This document shows, in pieces, positions 26,505 through 33,532 of a stretch of DNA of 64,000 nucleotides. The position numbers were made by a program, and so were the translations under genes. The notes beneath the pieces were generated by a model. The model had not been told where the DNA came from, ran no database searches, and saw only the letters and a program-made list of their open reading frames with translations. How positions within the stretch are numbered: the first letter of the stretch is position 1; every line of letters starts with the position of its first letter. Source of the DNA: Sandaracinaceae bacterium (GTDB lineage Bacteria; Myxococcota_A; Polyangia; Polyangiales; Sandaracinaceae); NCBI GenBank assembly GCA_040218145.1, contig JAVJQK010000127.1, positions 1-64,000 of the forward strand, written 5' to 3'.

Positions 26505-27875
26505 TCAGATCCGGCGGAACGCGCCGAAGGTCTCGTCGGGGACTGCCTCGAGCCGGTGGACGCGCTCTCCCATTCGCAGCTCCACCGGCACGCACGCGCC
26601 GTCTTCGTCGCGCTCGAACCCAGCCTCGGTCTCCGGACCGACACGGAAGAACTGCGACGCTCCGCCCAGGCAGCCGGGCTCGGACTCGAACCACCACCGG
26701 TACTCCGAGCACTCCGAGCCCGACTCGACCGAGGCGGGCTCCGAACAGCCGGCGTCCGCGTAGACGGGGGCTACTTGATGTGCTCTCGCCGGAACGCAGC
26801 GCATGACGCCGTTCACATCCCGAGGCGCGCAGTCACCGCCGAGCGAGGCGTCCTCGAACGTGCCCAAGTGGAATGGCGGATATGACGCCATCCACGCGGT
26901 GCGGCCGCGGATTCGACGCAACCGCCCGGTTCCTTCGGGCCGGTTCGAGAGGGTGGCCACACGTCCCTCCGGCAGCTCGACCGGGCGGTGGAACGTCGCG
27001 TCTTCCCGGACCGAGCAGGTCAGGGACTCGGCCGGGATCTCCTCGCCGGCTCCGTACACGGTCACCTCCTCCACCGCGCATCCGGTCTCGTCGAAGCGGG
27101 CAGACACGAACTCCTCGGTCGGCGGGAACAGCGCGCAGCTCGCCTCGACGCGCTCGACCAGGGGCCCGCCGCAGTCCCCGCTCGGATCTCTGGCGATGCC
27201 CCAACGACCCACCAGGCATGGGATGGGCCCACTTCGCGCTCCGAACGGAACGCAGAAGTCCTCGCGCCCGTGGTCGTAGAACGAGTTCCAGAACCGTGAG
27301 CCATCGTCACCCACCAGGTAGGTAGCACCCAGGCGCTCGACGCCCGAGCGCTCCCCCACGACGAGCTCCGCGCTCACGAATTGCTCGTCGGCCATCCGCT
27401 CGAGCGCGCGGAGCTCACCCTCCGGCCGGCTGGTCGCCTCCACGCAGGCGCCCGTGTCGTCGAGCTCGAAGAGCCGCTCCGCGTCCACCCGGTCGCGGAC
27501 TCGGTAGCCGGCCCCCGAGAATCTCCAGATGGTGCCGCCACAACCCGTGTCGACCGGCGTCAACCGGCCCGCCGTCACGTACGTCGGGTCGCACCCTGCC
27601 GCGATGGCGGCAGCGGGGCGGGCGCACCAATCATCGGTGAACATCAGGCGGCGGGAGGGAGACGGCAGGCACCGAAGGTTTCCGTCGGCCATCGAGCGAT
27701 ACCCGCACCTCACGGCGAGCTCTCGATCGAACAGGCCCTCGACATGGACACCGCTCCCGTCCTCGGGCGCCCACGCGATCAGCTCGAGGCGGGCGCCGGA
27801 CTCACCCTCTTCGAGCGGATGGGCCGAGAAACAACCCGTGCACAGCAACGCGAGGAGAGGGGCAACGCGAGTCAT
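26505..27875 (-). CDS. Cys-rich repeat lipoprotein of unknown function
   Basis: 456 aa; signal MTRVAPLLALLCTGC (Cys 15). The mature protein contains about three degenerate modules of 110-140 residues, each with the pattern C-x(5-9)-G-x-x-RC(L/V)P, then a (F/Y)-x-D-x-x-C-x-x-P segment and later a Cys before an aromatic (RYGY, RWWFESEPGC). Examples are RCGYRSMADGNLRCLPSPS, CVPFGARSGPIPC and CAPRDVNGVMRCVP. These look like disulfide-bonded surface modules found repeatedly in Sandaracinus-type genomes. No enzymatic motif is seen. It converges on the AarF gene, 4 bp between stops. Confidence 0.8.
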   Translation of the reverse strand: MTRVAPLLALLCTGCFSAHPLEEGESGARLELIAWAPEDGSGVHVEGLFDRELAVRCGYRSMADGNLRCLPSPSRRLMFTDDWCARPAAAIAAGCDPTYVTAGRLTPVDTGCGGTIWRFSGAGYRVRDRVDAERLFELDDTGACVEATSRPEGELRALERMADEQFVSAELVVGERSGVERLGATYLVGDDGSRFWNSFYDHGREDFCVPFGARSGPIPCLVGRWGIARDPSGDCGGPLVERVEASCALFPPTEEFVSARFDETGCAVEEVTVYGAGEEIPAESLTCSVREDATFHRPVELPEGRVATLSNRPEGTGRLRRIRGRTAWMASYPPFHLGTFEDASLGGDCAPRDVNGVMRCVPARAHQVAPVYADAGCSEPASVESGSECSEYRWWFESEPGCLGGASQFFRVGPETEAGFERDEDGACVPVELRMGERVHRLEAVPDETFGAFRRI

Positions 27876-27920
27876 GCTGCAAACGGTAGTCGAGTTGCCT
27901 CTCGCGAGCCACGTCTCTCG

Positions 27921-28619
27921 TCACTCGACGCCGAGGAGCGCGGGGAGCACCTCTTCCGCGCGCCCGAGCACGGTCTGACGGAACGCCGGGTTCGGAGGAT
28001 CCATCGGGGTGAGGTTGATGTAGACGGTGTGCGCGCCTTCGTACGCGGCGGACCGCACGAAGTTGGACGCGGGGCTCACCGTGCCGGACGTGCCGATGGC
28101 GAGGAACAGGTCGCAGTCGCGGAGCGCGCGCTTCGCCGCGTACTCGGCGTCCACGGGGAGCGGCTCCTCGAAGAGCACCACGTCGGGCCGCAGCGCGCCG
28201 CCGCATTCGCAGCGCGGGGCGGTGGCGTGTGGCACCAAATCCTCGGTGACGCGGTCGCACGCGACACATCGGCTGCGGCCGAGGGCGCCGTGGAGCTCGA
28301 CCACGCTCTGACTGCCGGCGCGCTGATGCAGGCCATCGATGTTCTGGGTGATCACGGTCAGCGGCACGCGCGCCTCGAGCGCAGCCAGGGCGCGGTGGGC
28401 GGCGCTCGGCTCGGCCCGCGCCACCTCCCCGCGGAGAGGGCCGAAGAGGTGCCACAGGTCGTCCGGCGCCGCGCCCGCCGTCATGCGCGCGGCGAGCTCG
28501 GGCTGCTCGGTCCAGAGCCCGCCCGGGCCTCGATAGGGGCGCAGCCCGGACGCCACGGAGACGCCCGCGCCGGTCAGCACGACCACCTTGCGCGCGCTCC
28601 GGAGATCGAGCGCTCTCAT
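27921..28619 (-). CDS. Sir2-family NAD-dependent protein deacylase (sirtuin)
   Basis: 232 aa from ATG 28619. NAD-binding GAGVSVASGLRPYRG and the GLW segment, catalytic QNIDGLHQRAG plus ELHG (acid-base His), and the zinc site RCVACD...RCECGG (four Cys) are present, followed by PDVVLFEEPLP and LAIGTSGTVSPASNF. The form GLRPYRGPGGLW is that of bacterial CobB-like class III/U sirtuins. It would remove acetyl or longer acyl groups from lysines, consuming NAD. Its ATG overlaps the TGA of the membrane protein gene upstream (ATGA), so they are cotranslated. Confidence 0.92.
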   Translation of the reverse strand: MRALDLRSARKVVVLTGAGVSVASGLRPYRGPGGLWTEQPELAARMTAGAAPDDLWHLFGPLRGEVARAEPSAAHRALAALEARVPLTVITQNIDGLHQRAGSQSVVELHGALGRSRCVACDRVTEDLVPHATAPRCECGGALRPDVVLFEEPLPVDAEYAAKRALRDCDLFLAIGTSGTVSPASNFVRSAAYEGAHTVYINLTPMDPPNPAFRQTVLGRAEEVLPALLGVE

Positions 28620-29155
28620 GGGCCCTCCGCGAGGCAGCGGTAGAGAGCGTGCCCTTCGGGCGTGTTGGGGACGGGGTCGGGGTATTCGACGCGGTCGCTG
28701 GCGTCGAGACCGCGGTGGACCGGGAGCTCGACCGAGCCGACGGCGCGGACGCAGCCCTCCGCGCGGGCCTCGCAGTCGGCGAAGTCGCCCCAGCTGCACG
28801 CCTCGAGGACCCGCGCCGCCATCGACGCGCGCTTCTCCACGACGATGCCCCAGCCGAACCAGCCGCCGGCCGCCGCGCCCGCCACGCCGCCGAAGACGAG
28901 GAGCGACGCCAGGACCGGGCGAGACGTCTCGGCGCGGGTGGTCGCGTAGATGGAGTAGCCGACCACGGCGAGCGGGCCGAAGAAGAAGATCGCCGCCTGC
29001 GCCGCTTCGCCGGCGCTCACGGGGTCACCGACCGCGAGCGTGTAGACGCTCAGCACGCCGATCGAGACGACGAGCGCGGCGCAGACGGGAACGGCGACGA
29101 GCACGAGGAGAAACGCCACCTGCCTGCGTTCGCATGGATTCGCCGCGTGCGTCAA
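28616..29155 (-). CDS. Membrane protein with C-terminal Cys-containing domain
   Basis: About 179 aa from TTG 29155; a GTG at 29119 is an alternative and no ribosome binding site clearly favours either. Basic CERR residues precede a first long membrane helix (about 13-35), then two or three more helices follow (about 51-70, 80-105). The last 70 residues (SMAARVLEACSWGDFADCEARAEGC...) hold four cysteines and should be soluble. I do not recognise the family. It starts 19 bp from the divergent cyclophilin gene and is translationally coupled to Sir2. Confidence 0.72.
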   Translation of the reverse strand: MTHAANPCERRQVAFLLVLVAVPVCAALVVSIGVLSVYTLAVGDPVSAGEAAQAAIFFFGPLAVVGYSIYATTRAETSRPVLASLLVFGGVAGAAAGGWFGWGIVVEKRASMAARVLEACSWGDFADCEARAEGCVRAVGSVELPVHRGLDASDRVEYPDPVPNTPEGHALYRCLAEGP

Positions 29156-29174
29156 TCGAGGCTAGCGTCCGGCG

Positions 29175-29765
29175 ATGAACCGCACGCCACTGTTGCTCGC
29201 CGCGCTCCTGTTCGCCTGCGATGGAGGCGGCACGACGACCGACGCGGGGCCGCCCGCGGAGATGTTCGTCGTCGACTTCGACACGAGCGCGGGGCCCATC
29301 GCGGTCGAGGTGCACCCCGAGTGGGCGCCGCTCGGGGCCGCGCGCTTCCGCGAGCTGGTGGAGATGGGCTTCTACGACGACACGCGCTTCTTCCGCGTGG
29401 TGCCCGGGTTCGTCGCGCAGTTCGGGCTGTCGGGAGACCCCGCGGTCAACGCGGCGTGGCAGTCCAACCGCATCGGCGACGACCCGGTCGTGGCCTCGAA
29501 CACGCGCGGACGCGTCACCTTCGCCACCGCGGGGCCGGGCACGCGCACGACGCAGCTCTTCCTCAACTACGGTGACAACGCCGGCCTCGACCCGATGGGG
29601 TTCGCGCCCTTCGGCGAGGTGATCGAGGGCATGGAGAACGCGGACGCCATCGAGGCCGAGTACGGCGAGATGCCGCAGCAGCCGCGCATCCAGTCGGAGG
29701 GCAACGCCTACCTCGACGCGCAGTTCCCGAACCTGACCGCCATCCGGAGCGCGTCGGTTCGCTGA
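29175..29765 (+). CDS. Cyclophilin-type peptidyl-prolyl isomerase, lipoprotein
   Basis: 196 aa; lipoprotein signal MNRTPLLLAALLFAC, then a short linker and a cyclophilin domain: TSAGPIAVEVHPEWAPLGAARF, FYDDTRFFRVVPGFVAQFGLSG (catalytic Arg in FRVVPGF), TRTTQLFLNYGDNAGLD and FAPFGEVIEGM. In classical cyclophilins the second motif is QGGDP; here it is QFGLSGDP, the form seen in many secreted bacterial members. It probably helps fold proteins in the periplasm or on the outer membrane. Only 19 bp separate it from the divergent gene. Confidence 0.92.
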   Translation: MNRTPLLLAALLFACDGGGTTTDAGPPAEMFVVDFDTSAGPIAVEVHPEWAPLGAARFRELVEMGFYDDTRFFRVVPGFVAQFGLSGDPAVNAAWQSNRIGDDPVVASNTRGRVTFATAGPGTRTTQLFLNYGDNAGLDPMGFAPFGEVIEGMENADAIEAEYGEMPQQPRIQSEGNAYLDAQFPNLTAIRSASVR

Positions 29766-29775
29766 GTGTTGCAAT

Positions 29776-29811
29776 CCTCCAGGTGCCGCGTCATGGTGGC
29801 GGGCCTGGAGG
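29776..29811 (+). terminator. Possible terminator hairpin after the cyclophilin gene
   Basis: CCTCCAGG and CCTGGAGG form a perfect 8-bp inverted repeat with a 20-nt loop, starting 11 bp after the stop codon. No T-run follows, so Rho-independent termination is uncertain. The rest of the 214-bp gap to 29980 holds no supportable gene. Confidence 0.3.
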
Positions 29812-29979
29812 CTCTCGATGCTGCTCTCTGCGACCAGCCCGAGCCTTCCGCCCACGCGCTGACTCTGCCTCCGAAGCCGAGCTCGCGCGTCCCGCGGAAC
29901 GCTCCCCATTCGCCCGCGCTGCACGCCCACCCGACGGGCGCGCCGGCGTATCCATGCGAGCTTCTGCAGAGAGATTCAC

Positions 29980-30390
29980 GTGAGCAAAAGAAAAAAGCGG
30001 GGCCGTGGCCATCGAGGCGACGCGCTCCCCGGACCCGATGATCTGTTCTCCGCCGGCGGCGCCGATCGACGCGCCGGCATCAAGGAGGCCCAGCTCTGCG
30101 CGCAGGTGCGCGAGACGCTGAGCTTCGCCCTGGCCGACACCACCGACGAGACGCTCCTGAGCGTGTTCGTGATCGACGTCGTCCCCGCCCCCGACTCGAG
30201 CCGCCTCGCGGTGAAGGTCGAGGCGCCGGGGGATCCCGACGTGGTGCACGAGCGCCTCGCGCGCGAGCTCGGCCGCCTTCGCACGGAGATGGCCCACGCC
30301 ATTCACCGCAAGAAGGTGCCGAACCTCACCTTCGTGGTCTTCCCGACCCAGCGCGCCGAGCGCGACGAGGACCATGACGGGGAGAGCTGA
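29980..30390 (+). CDS. rbfA: RbfA-like ribosome-binding factor
   Basis: 136 aa from GTG 29980, preceded by AGAGAG. A basic, disordered N-terminus (SKRKKRGRGHRG) leads to an alpha-beta domain (about 35-125) with LCAQVRETLSFALAD, DETLLSVFVIDVVPAPDSS, RLAVKVEAPG and RTEMAHAIHRKKVPNLTFVVFP. The last motif matches the KH-like core of RbfA (RxxxAxxLxxRxxPxLxF). RbfA matures the 30S subunit by binding near the 5' end of 16S rRNA. It is not next to infB, so this may be a diverged second copy. It overlaps the rtcB-like frame by 17 bp. Confidence 0.75.
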   Translation: MSKRKKRGRGHRGDALPGPDDLFSAGGADRRAGIKEAQLCAQVRETLSFALADTTDETLLSVFVIDVVPAPDSSRLAVKVEAPGDPDVVHERLARELGRLRTEMAHAIHRKKVPNLTFVVFPTQRAERDEDHDGES

Positions 30391-31482
30391 GCTCCACACC
30401 TGGCTCCCCGGGCCGCTCGACCGCGACATGGAGCGCGCGGTCGAGCGGCTGCTCCGCACCGAGGGCATCGCGCACGTCGCGTTGATGCCGGACGCGCACC
30501 TCGCCGAAGACGTCTGCGTCGGCACCGTGCTCGCCTCCGAGGATCGCGTCTTCCCCGACGCGGTCGGCGGAGACATCGGCTGCGGCATGCGCGCGCTCGC
30601 GCTCGACGTGCAGCGGACGCGATCGATCGACAGGCCGCGGCCGACATCCTCAACGGGCTCCACACCCGCGTCCCCATCCTCAAGCACGCGCGCGGGCCCG
30701 AACGCGCGCTCCCACCCGCGCCGCCTGCGCTCCGAAAGCGCGCGGAGCGAGAGGGGCGCGTCCAGCTCGGCACCCTCGGGCGCGGCAACCACTTCCTCGA
30801 GCTCCAGCGCGATGAGGGCGGCGGGCTCTGGGTGATGATCCACACCGGCTCGCGCGGGCTCGGCCCCGCCATCCGCGCCGCGCATCGGGACCACGCCGAG
30901 CGCACCTCGACCGGGCTCGCCTTCTTGCCCGCCGGCGATCCGCGCTGCGACGCCTACCTGGCCGAGGCGGCGTGGGCGCGGGCGTGGGCGCGGGAGAGCC
31001 GCGCCGTCATCGAGGAGGCGGTGGTCGCCATCCTCGGAGACGTGCTCGGCGCCGAGCCCGTCGAGGACACGCGGATCGACGTCGACCACAACCACGTCCA
31101 GCGCGAGACCCACCTCGGGCGCAGCCTCTTCGTGCACCGCAAGGGCGCGATGCACGCGCCGGAGGGAGAGCTCGGCGTGATCCCGGGCTCCATGGGCACC
31201 TCGAGTCACCACGTGGAGGGCCGCGGGCACGGGCCCGCCCTCGCGTCGTGCTCGCACGGAGCCGGCCGCGCGATGAGCCGGAGCGAGGCGCGGCGGCGCA
31301 TCGCCACGAAGAAGCTGTACGCCGAGACGGAGGGCGTCTTCTTCGACCACCGCATCGCGCGGCGCCTGCGCGAAGAGGCGCCCAGCGCGTACAAGGACAT
31401 CGACGCGGTCATGCGCGCGCAGCGCGAGCTCGTGAAGGTGCGGCGCACGCTGACCCCGGTGCTGGTCTACAAGGGCGCGTGA
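30374..31482 (+). pseudogene. rtcB: RtcB-type RNA ligase with a one-base frameshift
   Basis: The reading frame begins at ATG 30374 and carries the RtcB N-terminus (HVALMPDAHLAEDVCVGT, AVGGDIGCGMRALALD, with the metal-binding Cys). Around 30611-30616 (CAGCGG) the coding sequence jumps back one base. The homologous sequence resumes as ADAIDRQAAADILNGLH, then LGRGNHFLEL, HTGSRGLGP, DHNHV and the guanylylated-His motif SHGAGRAMS. Both halves have strong G/C at third positions in their own frame. Rejoined, the protein would be about 369 aa with all metal and catalytic residues, shorter than typical RtcB (about 400-480 aa). Either the gene is recently inactivated or one base is missing from the sequence. 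Confidence 0.85.
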
Positions 31483-32570
31483 AGTACGTTTCGGGGGTGC
31501 GCTGGTCGCTCGCCCTCTTCGTGCTCGCCGCCTGCGGCGCGCCCTCGCCGCGCGCGCGCGTGGAGCCCGAGCCGGCTCCCGCGCCGCGCGTCGAGCCTGC
31601 GCGCCCTCCCACGTGCCGCCTCGAGGTGCGCAGCGCCGACGCGATCGAGGTCCACGTCTCCGGGGTCGAGCCGTTCGGTGTGGCGGTGAGCGACGGCGTC
31701 GTCTCGCTCGCCCCGACCGACGATCCGGCCACCTACGAGCTCGCGGTGACGGCGCCCCTTCGCTTCGACGCCACCGCGCGCGCCGATGGCCAGCTCCTCG
31801 AGCTCTCCGGCGCGGGCGTGCACGCGGCTGGCTCGGTCACCGCGGTCGAAGGGACCCTCGTCCGCACCCTCCACCGCGACGGCGCGCGCCTCGTGGCGGA
31901 GCTCCAGGTGGGCCAGCGCGTGCCCGGCGCGCGCCACGGCCTCGAGCTCGCGGTCGGCCCCGTGCCCCTCGGCTGCGAAGACGTGCGCGGCGTCGAATCG
32001 GACCGCCTCACCCTCGCCACCCCCCGGCGCGTCCCCAGCGTCGCGCTCGCCGTCGCCGATCCGCCCGTCGTCCTCCGCCCGGTGCGCGCCGCCCCCACCG
32101 AGCTGAGTCTCCGCCCGCTCGAGCGCGGCGTGCCCGTCCCGCTCTGGGTGCTCGAGGAGCGCGGAGAGGACGCGCGCGTGGCCATCGCCTTCTCGGACGG
32201 TGCGCGCCTCGAGGGTTGGGTCGCGCGCGAAGCCCTGCGCGAGCCGAGCGCCGAAGAGGCGGAGTGGATCGAGCGCATCACCGCGGACGTCGATCCCGGC
32301 GAAGCCCTGCACGCCTACGGCGGACACACCGCGCCCGAGCCCGCGCCAGAGGAGAACGTCTACGTCGGCCTCGCCTCCCTCCGCCCCTTCAGCCCCATCC
32401 TCGTCGCCCCCGACGGCGCCCGCTGGGCCGAGAGCGCCGAGCACCCCCTCGAGGTCCGCGTGCGCTGGGACCGCGACGCCGACCACGCCCAGTTCCTGCG
32501 CATCCCCGGCCTCTTCGTCAGCGCCGAGCGCGCCTGGGTCCGGGTCCGCTCCCTCGCCATCCCCGAATGA
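31479..32570 (+). CDS. Lipoprotein of unknown function
   Basis: About 363 aa starting at GTG 31479, which overlaps the rtcB stop (GTGA); AAGGG sits at the right distance. The signal KYVSGVRWSLALFVLAAC ends in a lipobox, followed by a Pro-rich linker (EPEPAPAPRVEP). The mature part is beta-rich with repeated LAV-x-x-P and VRPVRAAP segments, and two 'GVPVPLWVLEERGEDARVAI'-like stretches that resemble SH3b sequence (about 220-255). No enzymatic motif was recognised. It may be cotranscribed with the RNA-ligase gene. Confidence 0.8.
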   Translation: MKYVSGVRWSLALFVLAACGAPSPRARVEPEPAPAPRVEPARPPTCRLEVRSADAIEVHVSGVEPFGVAVSDGVVSLAPTDDPATYELAVTAPLRFDATARADGQLLELSGAGVHAAGSVTAVEGTLVRTLHRDGARLVAELQVGQRVPGARHGLELAVGPVPLGCEDVRGVESDRLTLATPRRVPSVALAVADPPVVLRPVRAAPTELSLRPLERGVPVPLWVLEERGEDARVAIAFSDGARLEGWVAREALREPSAEEAEWIERITADVDPGEALHAYGGHTAPEPAPEENVYVGLASLRPFSPILVAPDGARWAESAEHPLEVRVRWDRDADHAQFLRIPGLFVSAERAWVRVRSLAIPE

Positions 32571-32674
32571 GCGCGCTCGCCTGCAGTTCGCAGCGAGGCA
32601 GGCGCGTGAGCGCGCGCCGCAGCGCGACCCGTCCTCCGCGTCGCCGCCCGCGTCCGTAGCGCGCCCCGTCATCC

Positions 32675-33095
32675 GCATCGGCGTCCGCTCCCGCTCCCGC
32701 TCCCGCCTCCGCCTCCGCTCCCGCTCCCGCTTCCGCTTCCGCTCCCGCTCCCGCTGCCGCGTCCGCTCCCGCTCCCGCGTCGGGAGGCGCGGTCGCGGCC
32801 TCCTCCGCGGCGGCGGAGTCGGCAGCGTCCTCGGTCGCGGATGCGGAGTCGGCAGCGGCCTCGGTCGCGGCGGCGGTCGTGGATGCGGTCGCGGAGTCGG
32901 CAGCGGTCTCGGTCGCGGAGTCGGAGTCGGCGGCGGCCTCGGTCGCGGCGGCGGTAGCGGAGTCGGTAGCGGTCGCGGCCTCGGTCGCGGAGTCGGCAGC
33001 GGCCTCGGTCGCGGAGTCCGCCTCGGTCGCGGAGTCGGTCGCGGTGGCGGCGGCGGTCGCAGAGGCGGTCGTGGAGTCGTCGGCGGACGCGGACA
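32675..33095. repeat. Period-6 low-complexity region
   Basis: About 420 bp made of hexamers. The first part is built from CGCTCC/CGCCTC/CGCTTC units and the rest from GGNNNC units (GGTCGC, GGAGTC, GGCAGC, GGCCTC). Open frames exist on both strands but encode only dipeptide-like strings (GRGVGS, RSRSRL, or ATEAADS on the other strand); none starts with a signal or ends in a recognisable domain. I read it as non-coding, expanding simple-sequence DNA between the lipoprotein gene and the penicillin-acylase gene. Confidence 0.7.
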
Positions 33096-33455
33096 TGGCG
33101 AGGCGAGAGCGTGCCGCAGTCAGCGGAGCGACCAGAGGTGGCGCGGATGCGCAGATGCGGAAGAAGGCGCGTCTGCGGCCGGGAGCTGGGGTTGATGGGT
33201 ACGATCGTCCTGGGGTCAGCCAGCATCTCGTGCGTGGACCCGGAAGTTTGGGTTGCTAGGTGGGGGCGTCCTCGGGGCCCCCGGGGTCAGCCGTCGTCTC
33301 GGCATGGCGCGGCGATCGAGACGGTCGCCTCGACGTTCTGCGAACGACGCTCGAGCAGCGTGAGCAGGTCGTCTCGACGCTCCCGCGGTCCTCGAGAAGT
33401 GTGACCGCCAACGCGCACCAGCGCCGCTTCGCCTCGCGGTGCTTCTCCCGGCTAG
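33096..33455. other. Non-coding stretch after the hexamer region
   Basis: About 360 bp without a supportable gene. A short plus-strand frame (33111-33404) contains MGTIVLGSASISCVDPEVW, which resembles a lipoprotein signal and lipobox, but it has no ribosome binding site, its mature part is Arg/Ser-rich shadow sequence, and third-position GC is mixed. It may be the eroded start of a lost lipoprotein gene. Confidence 0.4.
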
Positions 33456-33511
33456 TTCGCGGGCAAGGGCACGGGCAAGGGCAGGGGCAAGGGGCAGGCA
33501 GTGAAGAACGC
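33456..33511. repeat. Dispersed GGGCAN hexamer repeat, copy 2
   Basis: Starts TTCGCGGGCAAGGGCACGGG, continues with further GGGCAA/GGGCAG units and ends GGGGCAGGCAG-TGAAGAACGC. Copy 1 at 19816-19862 has the same order with two fewer units. It ends at the stop codon of the acylase gene, where its last part also forms a hairpin. Confidence 0.6.
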
Positions 33512-33532
33512 TCGCGTTCCTCAGCTGCCTGC
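33494..33532 (-). terminator. Hairpin at the 3' end of the acylase gene
   Basis: GCAGGCAG/CTGCCTGC (8 bp) encloses GAACGC-tc-GCGTTC (6 bp), giving a two-part stem that abuts the TAG stop at 33532-33534. There is no T-tract. It could end transcription of the acylase gene or simply be part of the dispersed repeat. Confidence 0.35.

Noticed and set aside
30605-30640. Programmed -1 frameshift in rtcB
   Set aside because: No slippery heptamer or clear downstream pseudoknot is seen at the switch and RtcB is not known to use recoding; an indel is simpler.
32675-33095. Hexamer region as a CRISPR array
   Set aside because: No unit of 23-40 bp repeated with unique spacers and no cas genes; the period is 6.
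32518-33096. Asp/Ala/Thr-rich frame (ATEAADS repeats) in the hexamer region
   Set aside because: It ends inside the preceding lipoprotein gene on the opposite strand, has no signal or domain and is fully explained by the period-6 DNA.
32879-33259. Val/Ala/Ser/Glu-rich plus-strand frame (AESVAVA repeats)
   Set aside because: Another frame of the same hexamer DNA; no start context, no domain.
33111-33404. Small lipoprotein starting near MGTIVLGSASISC
   Set aside because: A lipobox-like string only; no ribosome binding site and the downstream residues are shadow-like. At best a remnant.
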